A DNA stretch of 64,000 nt from Prorocentrum cordatum (GCA_963575745.1 CAUYUJ010015938.1:114335-178334), one strand, 5' to 3'. Shown: positions 31,346-42,319, numbered from the stretch's first letter. Translations and numbers: made by a program. The notes: generated by a model from the sequence alone, not told the origin.

Positions 31346-31769
31346 CCGTTGGCTCGAGCAGGACCACGCCGGACGAAATCGAAACCGAATCAGGCCGATC
31401 GGATCGGATCGAAAGCGGCAACTGGGCCCCTGTGCTGCGGAAAGTCGAATGCAACACTGCTTTTTTTGAGGCGGGGAAAGTGCTACTCACGGCTTGGCCT
31501 GACAGAACGACGACACTGTCCAGCATCGGGTAATCCCCACATGAACCATGGTTCTCCGCAAGGTGGCGAGGTGCCATAGTTGGGGCGGCAGGGGAGCATC
31601 GAACATCGCGCCAAACTGCGCGTGGAGGACCAGGGGGCGCAGGGGAAAAGAGAGCATGAGAGATGAGAAGGATGGGACGGGGCGCGGTCTGACGGCCCTC
31701 GAGCCCCTCAGGGGGGGCGGCTCGGGGGGGCGCAGGCAGTTATCGCCCTCGCTCGCGCCCGAGTAGATC

Positions 31770-31870
31770 CCAAAGAACGTGTAAAGGAGGAGGAGGAGGA
31801 GGAGGAGGAGGAGGAGGAGCAGGAAGAGGAGCAGGAGAGGGAGGAGGAAGAGAAGGCGGAGGATGAGAAA
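31770..31870. repeat. GGA/GCA purine tract
   Basis: GGAGGAGGA with AGCAGGAAG interruptions. Sequence from 31870 to 32250 is unique and without a recognised gene. Confidence 0.9.
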
Positions 31871-32249
31871 AGACAAAGGGGGGGAGGTGGGGGACAGCGG
31901 CCAACAATTTTCGCATTTGCGGGGGAAGCGTCTTGGAGAAAGGGGTTCGTCCTCCATCACCTGACGAGGCGGGGGGCGGGGGGTGCAATTTTGTGGGGCC
32001 GCTCCAACCAGTGCATTCTTATCTGGGAATACTGTCCTGGACAACTGGGTGCCGGGGCAATGTATGCAGGAGGGTCGGGCACAAAAACTGCCTTTCAAAT
32101 TGTCTCGAACGCGAACATGAATGACCGAATGTCCATGACACTATGTCGGAGTGTCCAGAACTAACCAGGACAGTACTTCCACAAACGGCAAGACACGTAT
32201 TGCTTTTTAAGCCCAAACACCCACCGACGGCCTGGAAGAGAACGTCAGT

Positions 32250-32400
32250 CTTCCTCCTCCACCCTTTCCTCCTTTTCCTCCTCCTCCTCCTCCTTCTCCT
32301 CCTCCTCCTCCTCCTCTTACTCCTCCTCCTATTCCGCGTCCTCCTCCACCTCCTCGTCCTCCTCTTGCTCCTCCTCCTCCTGCCCCCCCTCCTCCTCTAC
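32250..32400. repeat. TCC microsatellite
   Basis: (TCC)n with CTTC and TACTCC interruptions; Leu- or Glu-rich frames are by-products. 32400-32880 shows no gene. Confidence 0.9.
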
Positions 32401-32899
32401 CTCCGATTACGTCTCCGCGTGGCTCTCGTTCCCCCGCCGCCCCCCCTCCCTCCTCGCGCCCCCTGCCCTCTGCCTTTCCACTTCATGCCTTCGTGAGCAG
32501 TCTCCCCCACTTCACCGGCCCTCGTTCTCTGCTTTCCCTCCGCCACGCGTCCCCAGAATACATTCCCCTCGCGCGTGGCCCTCCACGAGGTCCGCCTGAC
32601 GCCCACTTTAGGGCCAGAAGATGCTCAGAAGGACTGGTAACGTAGACTGGTTCCAACACTTGCCAACGCATTAGAATCTACGACCGGTAAACTGAATGCG
32701 GCGCTGCAAATTATTCGTATATTTGCGGACAATCGTGGAACCACTCATTTCTGTTATCAGAATAATACCTGACTTAACGGTCTGAGACAACCAGAACAGC
32801 CCACCTCGTAGCACATCCCCCCGCTTCCGTGATTTTCGAACCGAAGAAGCAATGGGACGCACATGGACATACTAGTACTATATGTCCTCCTTGGAGGCG

Positions 32900-33560
32900 C
32901 GCGTCCGACCCGAGCATGTTGGGGTGTTGCCGAAGCAAGGACGACCGCCTCGTCGCAGGAAGCGCCGAGGACGCGACAGTTCTCAACGCCCCTCGGTCCA
33001 GCGTGGGAGCAGCTACCGGGTCGACCCTGCTGATTCGGGCGTTGCTGGAAGCGGTCCTGGCACAAGGTCGTCGACTGCCGAGCACGAGCCGTCGGGCCCG
33101 CTTGCACACCCTGTTGGTCCAGCGAGCATTGAATACAAATCGTAACCTGCCGTCCTCCTGTCTGACGGAAACGCAGCTGGCCCGGAAGTGCACCCGACAC
33201 CTCATGTCAGCAAGCCGATGGCATGCAGCGACCACAAGAACTCGATCATGCTGTGCCAAGACCCCTTGGGAACCGGGTCCCAGTATGGCTGACCGCGCAG
33301 CAACTTGGTGTCGATATCGGCAGTGAGCTCCGCGCCCGACTTGAAAATCTAAGTGGCCGGGTCGCGGATGCAGGGAGTAACCTCGGCCGACGTGATGGTG
33401 TCGACTTCCTCGAGGTGGAGGTCACCTCGAGCGACTCGCAATCGAGAAACATTGCAGGTGCCCACCGCTGTGCCGCCAATCAACGAATAGAAATCATACA
33501 GGTGGAGGAGATCGGACAGCGCCTCGGCCTCGCTCTCCTGCGGCTAAGCCAGCAAGGATA
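32900..33560 (-). pseudogene. Decayed reverse transcriptase fragment
   Basis: Read on the minus strand, about 33540-33250 gives LSDLLHLYDFYSLIGGTAVG and, later, QPYWDPVPKGSWHSMIEFLW and SLHAIGLLT. About 33154-33105 gives RQEDGRLRFVFNARWTN in another frame. PYxDPV...L...GL followed by VxKxDGRLRxVxDxRxxN is the N-terminal (fingers) part of reverse transcriptases common in dinoflagellate genomes. An in-frame TAG lies before IFKSGAEL, and at least one frameshift separates the two blocks, so it is dead. The palm motifs with catalytic aspartates are not seen. Confidence 0.6.
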
Positions 33561-35290
33561 GGAGCCACGGCCGCTCGGGCTCGCATCCAGGCTCGACGTT
33601 GCCACCACGCTGAACGCACACCAAGGACGAGTTCACTGCAGCGCAGACCCTCAAGAAATGGTCCCCGCGGATGCGCCCGAGACAAGGCGGTCAGCGCAAG
33701 CGCGACGTCGCTGAGGAGCTGAGCCGTAAGGGCGGTACCCTCGATGAGGCTCGAGACCGGCTGCCGGGGCAGCTTGGACTCCATGGCCGCCGAACGGACG
33801 GGAAACGGTCGAGTGGTCGAGTGTCACTGGGAAAATGATCCGCAGGACGCTGGGATCACGCGCCAGCGGGGCTGCAGCCTGGCGTCAAAGCCCGTTCATG
33901 CCGCCCTCGCCTTCTTTGTGACCTTCAAGGTTGTGCTTAGCCTTCCTCTTTGCGTCGAGCCCCTTCTGGAGCAATCGGTTCCGCTTCAGGATGCGTGCCT
34001 CCGCCTCAGCCAAATCCCTATGTGAGCAGTGAAAGCCTGGGTGGTGCCGCCTTGCCCGTCCTGCGCGCGCTCGACCTTTCTGCGTGGCCCCTCGACATTC
34101 GGGGCTTCGGGTTTGACGCGCACCGCCAGCTCGAATATGATGACCCGTCTCGCTGCCAGCCCCAGATGAGTGCAGCCTGGTGAGATCGAAACCACCGTGT
34201 CCAACCACGCGCGATCTGCATGTGTACTTTGAGTGGCCATGCCACCTCACTCACGCTGTGGCCCCGACGGTCGCACCCAACGAGAGTGCTACGTCGAGAC
34301 ATAGATGCCCGGGGCGTGAACCATGCGCAACAACTCGACAACAGAAAGAATGCCCGTAGCTGGCCATGATGGGGTCATCGTCAAGTCTTTGTGCCTTGAA
34401 CGCCCTGCAGGGCGGCATCACGCCAGCCGCCAAATCGCCAGAACAACTGCCGCACCCCGACGATCTTGACCCACGTCTGCCGGCATGTCAGCCTACTACC
34501 TCTCGACATCCGAGTGCGGCATGAGCTCCAAAATGGCACACGACCAGCGGGTTCCACCACCGCGAGCCCGACAGAACCTCGCATGACCCACGTCTGCGTC
34601 GATTACACTCGCTCATCATGAGGTCGCGGTCGCGCACTCCAACATCGCCAATGAGACAATTCCACGCATGTGCGGCGGCCACCCTGCTGCTCGCAGCGAA
34701 GGCCACGCGACCTCTTGCGAGCAAGCCCATGATCTCGACGGCGTCGTCCGCGGTGCATGCACCCCAACCGCGACAGCGTGGTGCCAGCGTGCATACCCCC
34801 AAGACAAAGTGGTGCCAGGTGTGCGGCATGTGGCTTGTGTCCTTTGCCAGGGTCTGAGACTCCGCGTTGGCGAGCACACGCTCCGTATCGGCCGCTGGGC
34901 CCGCCATCGCGCCATCCGAACCTCACTGGCCGCGAGCTTGACCAGCAAAGCCCTGCCCCCTGGCCGAGCAGCAGCCTGCGGCGCACACGCCAAGCCCGAG
35001 GACTATCGCGAGCACTGCTGCGCAGGCCGCTCTCAAAGAGCAATGCGCACGGGGTGCCACTCGAGGTCTCAACGGGCTTGCAGAAGCTCACGGAACTTCT
35101 CGCCGCAGGAGAACTCACTCAGGCTCGGGGGCAGGCGCCAGGCAGCGCGGCTTGGGCACCACGGGCCAAAGCGGGAAGATGGCCTGCCACAACCACGCAC
35201 TGGCATCCACGATCGCGGCTGCCCACGGGAGGTCCGGATGCATTGGCGTGAACCTGAACGCCTTCAGAACCAATCCCTCCCGCGCAGAAT
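33561..35290. other. Unique GC-rich sequence, possibly older parts of the same retroelement
   Basis: No tandem repeat is seen. Many moderately long open frames exist on both strands without a family I can name. The position upstream (minus sense) of the reverse transcriptase remnant suggests decayed retroelement sequence. That is inference. Confidence 0.25.
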
Positions 35291-35299
35291 GAAATGTGC

Positions 35300-35430
35300 A
35301 AGACTGGCCATTGCCCAAAACCGACAGCGAGCTCTGTTGGGCAGGCGGCCTCCCGCCTCAAGTGGACAAACGGCCGCGGCGACACCGACAGCGCATCCTG
35401 TCCAAAGCTTGGAGGGACCTGCTGTCGGGC
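35300..35430. repeat. Dispersed repeat related to 40945-41065
   Basis: TGTTGGGCAGGCGGCCTCCC, TCAAGTGGACAAACGGCCGC and GACACCGACAGCGCATCCTG correspond to TGTTGGGCGGGCGGCCTGCC, TCGAATGGACCCAGGCCGCG and GCGCGGACAGCGAGTCTTG at about 40980-41045. Identity is around 75 percent by eye. Confidence 0.65.
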
Positions 35431-35555
35431 CCACAGACGGCAAGAGTGGCCCGAAGGCGAGGCGCGGGGAGGCCGAACCCGAGCGCGCACGCCGCTGCTG
35501 CCATCGCATCGCACCCAGCCCTCTGGGGGCCTCGATGTGCCCACACGGAAGGTCA

Positions 35556-35706
35556 CCTCCTCCTCCTCCTCCTCCTCCTCCTCCTCCTCCTCCTCCTCCT
35601 CCTCTCCATTTTCATCCTTCTCTTCCTCCTCCTCCTCCTACTCCTCCTCCTCCTCTTCCTCCTCCTCCTCCCTCCTCCTCCCTCCTCCTCCCTCCTCCTC
35701 CTCTCC
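35556..35706. repeat. TCC microsatellite
   Basis: (TCC)n of about 150 bp with one CATTTTCATCCTTCTC interruption. It abuts element B at 35708. Confidence 0.95.
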
Positions 35707-35707
35707 T

Positions 35708-35942
35708 TAGAGGCCTCCGTGATGGGGTTCGAGTGGAGATGGTGTCGGGGGATCGCGCCGCGCCGCCAATGCATCAGCGATGCATCGGCGATGCATCGGC
35801 GATGCATCGGGGAGTCGGCGGTGCATCGGCGACGCCAGCGCGGATCAGATCAGGCTCAGCACCGGGCTGCATCGGCGATGCATCGGCGATGTGGCGCGAT
35901 CCTCAGACCCCATCTACTCGGACCCCACTCGGAGGCCTAGAA
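35708..35942. mobile_element. MITE-like element B, full-length copy
   Basis: The left end AGGCCTCCGTGATGGGGTTC plus GGGGGATCGCGCCGCG pairs with the right end TGGCGCGATCCTCAGACCCC plus CACTCGGAGGCCT. The core is GCATCGGCGATGCATCGGCG repeats. About 235 bp. Confidence 0.8.
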
Positions 35943-36214
35943 ACCTGGCGCAGGGTCCCTCTTGCCCTGCGGTTGGAAGAGGTGAGCCTCAACATTAAGT
36001 AGGAAGGCGTCGGAAGTGTAATAGGATTTGAGCACACTCCCTGGAGACGAGGGCAGAGAGGGAGAACCGCTGGACCCCTGAAGTAAGAAGGCGCCTAAAG
36101 CAGATTGGGATCTGGGAGCTCAGAGGCGCCTACTTTCCAAACACCGGCGTGCAGAACTCCGGCGCAAGGTCACTCTTCGCTGCAGCCGACCGTGCCACTC
36201 CGTGCCCTCCCCCT

Positions 36215-36345
36215 CCCCATCCTCCTCCTCCTCCTCCTCCTCCTCCTCCTCCTCCACATCCTCCTCCACATCCTCCTCCTCCTCCTCCTCCTCCTCCTCC
36301 TCCTCCTCCTCCTCTGCCTCCTCTGCCTCCTCCCCCTGCTGGGTC
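36215..36345. repeat. TCC microsatellite
   Basis: (TCC)n of about 110 bp with CCACATCC interruptions. 35943-36214 shows nothing recognisable. Confidence 0.95.
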
Positions 36346-36534
36346 CTCGTGGGCCGGCGCGACCGCCCCCGAGCACGGCGCCATGCCCTCGGTGACGCAG
36401 CCCGGGTCGTGCCCCATGGAGCGCGCGAGGCGGCGCTCCTCAGGCTCCTCGGGGGCAGCTGGGCCCCCTCCGGGGCAACCACAGGGGGGGGGGCAGGCAG
36501 AGGGAGGGGGACGCATCGACCCCGAATGGTCAAT

Positions 36535-36668
36535 GAGTACATCCAGGATGCATCGACGATGCATCGTTGATATCAGGGACGATGTATCGACGACACATGG
36601 GGCGGTCTGCGTCGACTGTGTGTCGATGTTGCATGGGCGATGTATTGGTAAGTCGAGGCCGATGCATC
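36535..36668. repeat. GATGCATCGACGATG repeat
   Basis: CAGGATGCATCGACGATGCA, GACGATGTATCGACGACACA and TGCATGGGCGATGTATTGG recall the interior of element B, but without its termini. 36669-37136 shows no gene. Confidence 0.6.
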
Positions 36669-37136
36669 TCCCCCTAGCCAATTCTTTATTTCTTTCCGAC
36701 GCCTCTGATTACCGTGACAGGCCACGAATACTAGACACAGCCATGCAATACAAATCACAATGAAAGTGAAGACTGGACTACTTAAGGAGTTCGGGCTCGC
36801 TTGGTCGACCATTGTTTGGAACAGACTCTGGACAAATACTGGATGGCGTCATCGAGCACCATCGCCTCGGCAGTGAAGGATGAAAACGGTATGCCTATTC
36901 CCCCCAATCGTTGCCCCCCTCTCCCCCCGATGCTTTGGCAGCGAAGGGGACCAAAACATGCTGGCGTCGTGACAAACATCACGGCGGGTGGTTTTTGCCA
37001 ATATTCGGCCTCTCGGAGCCCTGGCAAGGGTCCCGGGACCGTCAAAAACGGCTCGGGATGACAATTTGGCCATGGGAAAGGGTCGGGACTTCCGGGCGAC
37101 CCCGTATTGAAGAAAATTAGACACCGGATGTCTACG

Positions 37137-38104
37137 AATTCGCCGGCCCAACGGGCCAGGGCGTGCTAAGATCTCCGGTACCTGGTTAACAGTATTTCTA
37201 GTTCGCGCGCGCGGGGCGGCCCCTGGGGGTCCCCGGACGAACAGTACCCCGGCAAGGTCCCGGCAAGTCCCCGGCAAGGTCCCGGCAAGGTCGGGTCAGA
37301 GATGCCGGAGTTCTGTTTCGGAGTCCAAGAGGGCTCCAGATCGGTCCAAGAGGGCCCCGAGAAGCTTTCTAGACGGTCCAAGAGAGGCCCGAGACGGCCA
37401 AAGATCGCCCGAAGACGCCCCAGATGGCCCCAAGACAGCCCAAGAGGCCTCCAAGACGCTCCAAGGGCCTTCCAAGAGGCCTCCGAAGAGGGCCCCAAGT
37501 TGCCAAAATCGTTGATTTTCAGTGTTTTTTTCAATGTTTTTTTGTGTTCTGGCCTTTTCGCTTCCGGACGCTCCAAGAGGGCCCAAGAGGCCTTCAAGAC
37601 TGCTCCAAGACGGCCCACGAGGCTCCCAAGACGGCCCCGGAGCGGCCCAAGAGCGCCCCCCAGACGGCCCAAGTGCTGCCCAAGGCGCACCAAGAGGCCC
37701 CAAGACGGGCCCAAGAGGGGCTCAAGAAGGGAACCGAGAACTGAAAAATCGAGCCCTCCGCCCCAGAAGGCGCCCAGGACCCCGAAAAGGCCCCAAGAGA
37801 CTCCAAGACACCCCCAAGACGCCCCAAAAAGCTCCCGTGAGGCCCCAAGAGGACCAACAACGTCAGGCCCCAGGCCCCAAGAGGACCAACAAATACCGCC
37901 AAGAGCCCGCCGAAAGCCCCCCAAGAGACCGTCACGAGAGCTCAGGAGGCCCCCTGGAGGCCTCCCGAGTTCTCCAAGAGGCCTAAAAAGAGGCGCCAAG
38001 AGGCCCCAAACGGCCCCACCGAGGCTCCAAGAGGCCACGTACGCGCAAACAAACGCCTGCGATGGCACAATACGGGCCGGCGGAATGAGCGAAGCGATTA
38101 AATA
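37137..38104. mobile_element. Composite CCAAGAGGCCC element, copy 4 (complete, 968 bp)
   Basis: The leader ATTCGCCGGCCCAACGGGCC ... GCGTGCTAAG ... CGCGCGCGGGGCGGCCCCTG (37139-37225) is shared with the copy at 45766. Then come two 12-mer blocks around an AT-rich core (37497-37575, with TTTTTTTCAATGTTTTTTTG) and the tail GGGCCGGCGGAATGAGCGAA plus GCGATTAAATA (38074-38104). GCCGGCCC near the 5' end and GGGCCGGC near the 3' end form short inverted termini. Confidence 0.8.
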
Positions 38105-38339
38105 CGCTTTTGACAGAACCGGATTTCGGCGGCGCGCTCAGGGGGGGGGGAGGCAGAGGGAGCAAGTCATCCAAGAAGGCCCAGAAAGCCTCAGGCCTTC
38201 TGAGAAGCTTGCGGAGCCTACTTCCGAAGGCACAGAGGGCAGCTCAGAAGGCTTCTGAGCTGCCCCACCGCCTTTTGAAAGGGTCTGCCCCCTCTCACTT
38301 CTCCCCTCGGCGCTCCTCGATAGCAGAATCCCGAGGCTT

Positions 38340-38500
38340 TGGCGTGTGGACTCTAATTTGGGAGGACTCGGGGAGGCCTGACGGGGCCGTCAGAGCAGTG
38401 ACGGGACCCAGTCTGGAATTGAACGCGACCTCCCGCTGCAAATGTCCCACGGAACCTGGACAGCCAAACTCCAAGACGGCTCCGTCAAAAAGCGTCGGCA
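38340..38500. repeat. Dispersed repeat, copy 1 (second at 43866-44010)
   Basis: GACGGGACCCAGTCTGGAAT and CTCCCGCTGCAAATGTCCCA match GGCGCGACCCAGTCTGAAAA and CTCCCGCTGCAGCCATCCCA. On the minus strand both copies share an open LQRExAxxSRLG-like stretch ending LPES/PPES, so an ancestral protein-coding origin is possible. Confidence 0.65.
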
Positions 38501-38929
38501 AACCAGAGATCGAATACGAAACTCCCGTTTCCCGTACGAGAGGGGCCCACGAGGAGAATCGGGGTTTCCACTCGGAGACGGGTCTGTTCGAACATGTGAG
38601 GGAAGAAGATCGAGCGCTAACGCCAACGCAAGGCTTAGGGTGGCTGCCGTCCCTCCCGTTTTCCTCTCCCTCGTTCAATTGCCGCTTCTCTTGCGTGTCA
38701 CCGATCTGTCGTCACTGCAAGGTTACAACACACAAAAAACAATACCCTTGGGGTGAACCAACGCGTGCTTGACGAAAACACGGGTTGATGCCTCGACTTG
38801 GGCCTGTACGTTGTATGAGGTTGTCAGTGCGTCTTGGGTTCGAGCTCTTGACTTGCTTTGTTGCCCTGTTCTGGGCTGCCTCGTCGCCACGGCTGGACCA
38901 GCTCCGAAACCCTGGGCGGCACGCACCGC

Positions 38930-39097
38930 TACACCCTGCGAAATGCTTAAGAAATCATGGGTTAAGAAATTCATAGTCTCAGAACTTGAGTAAAAACCCA
39001 ACAGTTCTATTACAATATTAAGATTTGCATTGGAACATCAAGAATAATCGAGACTCTGGCCGAAAACTTAAGTTTTCTTAAGCATCGCCTAAGGTGT
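38930..39097. repeat. Dispersed AT-rich repeat R165, copy 1
   Basis: CTACACCCTGCGAAATGCTT, AGAAATCATGGGTTAAGAAA, AATAATCGAGACTCTGGCCG and TTTTCTTAAGCATCGCCTAA occur in the same order and spacing at 41819-41988, with about 93 percent identity by eye. It is AT-rich in GC-rich surroundings, has no open frame, and resembles a SINE or a short DNA element. AATGCTTAAG and CTTAAGCATCG near the ends are inverted. Confidence 0.9.
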
Positions 39098-39139
39098 AGG
39101 CTGGTCCAGGGTCCGAGTCTCGACCCCCGTGTCGACCCC

Positions 39140-39241
39140 TGGCCCGAAGGTGAAGAGGGCCCGCGGAGGCCCCCGAAGAGGTCCCCAGAGGCCCCAGGAG
39201 CATCCCGAGAGGCCCCAGGAGGACTTCCCTGAGGCCCCCTG
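39140..39241. repeat. Short GAGGCCCC-type block
   Basis: CCCGAAGAGGTCCCCAGAGG and similar units resemble the composite-element 12-mer. It joins R165 to element E without unique sequence. Confidence 0.6.
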
Positions 39242-39422
39242 AGTTGGGCGTGGCTTCATGGGGGGGTCACAAATAGGGGGGTCAGAAACGGTCCCCTTTC
39301 GTGCCCCTTTCGGGCCCCTCCGGAGCCCCAGGGGGCTCGTTTAGGCACCGTTTGGGTACCTTTTCGGACCACCCTCGCCACCCCCCCATTTATGACCCCC
39401 CTATGACGCAACGCCCAACTGA
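39242..39422. mobile_element. MITE-like element E
   Basis: Left AGTTGGGCGTGGCTTCATGG, GGGGGTCACAAATAGGGGGG (39243-39282) pairs with right CCCCCCCATTTATGACCCCC, CTATGACGCAACGCCCAACT (39381-39420). The arms are about 40 bp and roughly 85 percent complementary. Interior 98 bp, no coding. Confidence 0.8.
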
Positions 39423-39956
39423 GGGCTCCCAGAAGGCCTTCCGGGGAGCCTCTGGGAGGCCGCAGGGGGTCCTCCCAGGGGCTTCCTCCTCCTTCTCCCC
39501 CGTCCAGTCGCGACGAAGACAAGGGGCCCCAGAGGAAGGAGGTCCCGACCTTTTCGTTGCCCTTCTCGGGCCCTCGCGGCCCTCCACGGGGACCGTCAAC
39601 AGCGACTCCCGAGGAAGAGCTGGTCCTAGGGAAAGCCCATGGGTCTGGGTTCCTTTATGGGCCTCTTTCCTTCGTGGCAGCGCGCCTTCTTCAGTCTCCC
39701 CCTTCCCCTCTTCGCCTCCGCACGTTCCCCCCCGCTCGGGCCTGGCCTCAGGCGCCCGCACCGAAGGGAAGGACAATGGCGTGCACATAGGCTGTCGGAG
39801 CTGAAGCACCGCCTGGGAGACCCAACGCCGAACGTAGATGTCCGCGCAGAGCTCCGGAAGTTCAAGTGGGTTCACAGGTCTTGAAGTCGTACCATATCCC
39901 CCAAAAATATTATAAGCCTTCGAGAACTAAGGAGACTGTGGGGAAGATAATAACTT

Positions 39957-40136
39957 GCATTCAGTTCGCATGTCGACTTGCAGGTCGATTGCAACTTGAC
40001 GTTCACATGGACGTGCACTTCGATTGCAATTGGAACTGCACTTCAATGTGCACACGACGTTCATGCATATCAACATTCTGGATTTCGATATGCAGTTCGA
40101 GTTGCATTCCGATTTGCACTTCGACTGTATCTTCTG
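39957..40136. repeat. Degenerate TTGCAnTTCGA repeat
   Basis: CATGTCGACTTGCAGGTCGA, TTGCAACTTGACGTTCACAT, GGACGTGCACTTCGATTGCA, ATTGGAACTGCACTTCAATG and further 10-12 bp variants run for 180 bp. Many are partly palindromic (TCGATTGCAATTGGA). No coding evidence. Confidence 0.8.
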
Positions 40137-40364
40137 TGTGCTTTCGGCAACAGCTTCCCCGAACAGTGCCCGAACTCGGACACGACCACGCAGCGTCAAG
40201 ATCCCCCCCAACAAAAACCGTTGCACTGCGACATCTGTGGTGCGGTTGATGAGCAACATCGGGTGGGCCTCCCGCGCTCTCGGCCGGAGCCTGCCCGGTG
40301 GCCACCCGCTGACGATGGGCCTCCCGCGCGATAATTAGGGAGGTGGCCCGAGGTCTCGCCGGGT

Positions 40365-40535
40365 GTGAAGGGGGCCCGGGGACACGCAAATAAAGATACA
40401 CACAAATAACCAGATGCCCCATCTTTTCCCCTATTTTCGGGGATTTTGTTTCCCCCCCCCCCCCACTTCCCACATTTTCCAACACTCTCTGGGGAATCGA
40501 CGACTCGTTGTGTCTGTGTGTGCTGATCCCCTCCT
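40365..40535. repeat. Dispersed repeat R155 (CCCATATTTTC), diverged copy
   Basis: GACACGCAAATAAAGATACA, CACAAATAAC, CACTTCCCACATTTTCCAAC and TGGGGAATCGACGACTCGTT match the copies at 42128 and 45325 in the same order. This one has a poly-C expansion (40455-40465) and more substitutions. Confidence 0.85.
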
Positions 40536-40944
40536 GATGGTGCCCGCCCGCGTGCGCCGGGTGCCCGCCCGTGCGCCGGGTGCCCGCCCGTGGCTGCTCG
40601 TGCGCGCCCCGAAACCGCGCGCGGCGGGGGCTCTGGCGGCAGCGGGCGACGGCCACCCGGCGGACCCGGCCGCCCCCGCCTGCGGCGTGAGCGGTGGCAG
40701 ATCACTGTGCGGCCTGGCGCGCCGCCCCTGTGTGGACGCCCGAAATAGGGGGAAAACAAACCTACCTCGCTTTTGACCACCCTCGCTTCCAAGAGATACC
40801 AAACGATGCCAAATTGCAGCCTGTACTGGTCAGGCCGCTTGACGAGGAGGCGCGTGGTATGGCTTGGTTTTGCCTGGAAGCGAAAGCGGGGTAGGTAATT
40901 CACGCTCTGACGAAAGGGGCACGGACAAGATGGGTACGATGCCG

Positions 40945-41065
40945 AACAGCCAGTGTTGTCCCGAACCAGCAGCGGCCGCTGTTGGGCGGGCGGCCTGCCG
41001 TCTCGAATGGACCCAGGCCGCGGCGGCGCGGACAGCGAGTCTTGTTCAAAATGAACAGGAACTGC
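40945..41065. repeat. Dispersed repeat related to 35300-35430
   Basis: Second member of the pair described at 35300. It lies in otherwise unique sequence without a recognised gene. Confidence 0.65.
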
Positions 41066-41240
41066 TGTTGGGCATTGTGCCCATTCTTTCTGTACCCATT
41101 TCGTTCGCGCAGACCTTGGAGGCGCGGTTGCCGGCCGGGGCCGCCAGACTAATTATGTGCGCCTTGCTCGCCTCCCCTCCCTCTCCCTCCTCCCCTCAGC
41201 CACAGGGCGCCTGTTCGCACGGTAAAAAGTGTCGATGTGT

Positions 41241-41420
41241 CGATGTGTGTGTGTGTGTGTGTGTCGGTTTCCCGCCACCGCCGGGCGTTCCTCCTCCTTC
41301 CCCCGTGCATTGCGGCTCAATTCGCGTCCGTATGCCCTACCGAATGCTTTTCCGCCAGCGCAGTCACTCTGCCTAGCCGTCGGCGCAAAAAATGTGTGTG
41401 ACTGTGTGTGTGTGTGTGTC
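41241..41420. repeat. Two GT microsatellites
   Basis: (GT)n at about 41244-41263 and 41394-41419, the only dinucleotide repeats of note in the window. 41420-41640 shows no gene. Confidence 0.9.
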
Positions 41421-41639
41421 GATCCCATCTGGGCGAATCCAGTATCTCGACGCCGCGAGATCTGGGCCAGCCGCGCGCATCTCTTCGCCCGACGTTCTCC
41501 GCCGCCCCGCTGCGCGCGTGGCCGCGGTGCCAGAAGTGCGTGGGTGACCGGCACTGGCTGTGGCTACATCGTCAAAACCTCCAGAAGGCTCCTTCCCGGG
41601 GCGCTCCTCTGCTGGCGGTCCCTCCGCGCACCCGCGCTC

Positions 41640-41818
41640 CGGTGCCAAGACGGCCACCAGACCACCCCAAAGGCGACCCAGAAGGGCCCCCAGATGGCAC
41701 AGTGACTCTCCGAGACGGCCCACGAGGGTCTCAAGACGGCCTGAGAGCCCCACGAGACGCTCCAAGGGAGCTCCAGCCTGATCCCCAAGAGGGCCCTGGG
41801 AGCACAACATCATCAGTG
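41640..41818. repeat. Partial composite CCAAGAGGCCC element
   Basis: GTGCCAAGACGGCCACCAGA and further 12-mers run directly into R165 at 41819. No core or tail is seen. Confidence 0.7.
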
Positions 41819-41988
41819 TCTACACCCTGCGAAATGCTTTAGAAATCATGGGTTAAGAAATTCATAGTCTCAGAATTGAATACAAACCCAACATTTCTAT
41901 TACAATCTTAAGATTTACATTGAAACGTTAAGAATAATCGAGACTCTGGCCGAAAATTTCAGTTTTCTTAAGCATCGCCTAAGGTGTA
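41819..41988. repeat. Dispersed AT-rich repeat R165, copy 2
   Basis: Same order of blocks as 38930-39097, with a few substitutions (for example CTTTAGAAATC for CTTAAGAAATC). Both copies are followed by GGTGTA/GGTGTAGG and GC-rich sequence. Confidence 0.9.
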
Positions 41989-42127
41989 TGCGTTGCAAGG
42001 TCCGAGAGGCTCCCGAGAGGGCCCACGGCCCAAGAGGACTTCGAGACGCCGAGGAGGCCCAGCAGGATGGTCCGAGGGACCCCCAGGGAGGGCCCGAGGG
42101 GGAAGCCAAGACGAGGGAGGTGAAAGT

Positions 42128-42285
42128 GAAGGGGCCCCAGGACACACAAATAAATACACACAAATAAAACGATCCCCCATATTTTCCCATATTTTCTGGG
42201 TTTTTGTCTTCGCCCCCACTTCCCATATTTTCCCATACTTTCTGGGGAATCGACGATTAATTGTGTCTGTGTGTTGTTTCCCCTC
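42128..42285. repeat. Dispersed repeat R155 (CCCATATTTTC), copy 2
   Basis: CACACAAATAAATACACACA, CCCATATTTTCCCATATTTT, CACTTCCCATATTTTCCCAT and CGACGATTAATTGTGTCTGT. Nearly identical to 45325-45485. Confidence 0.92.
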
Positions 42286-42319
42286 TTGAGAAAGGGCCTT
42301 CGGAGCCTTCCCCATGGCA

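Noticed and set aside
37166-38068. Gly/Leu/Trp/Ser-rich minus-strand frame (collagen-like look)
   Set aside because: It is the translation of the CCAAGAGGCCC 12-mer; the same kind of frame appears in every copy of the composite element.
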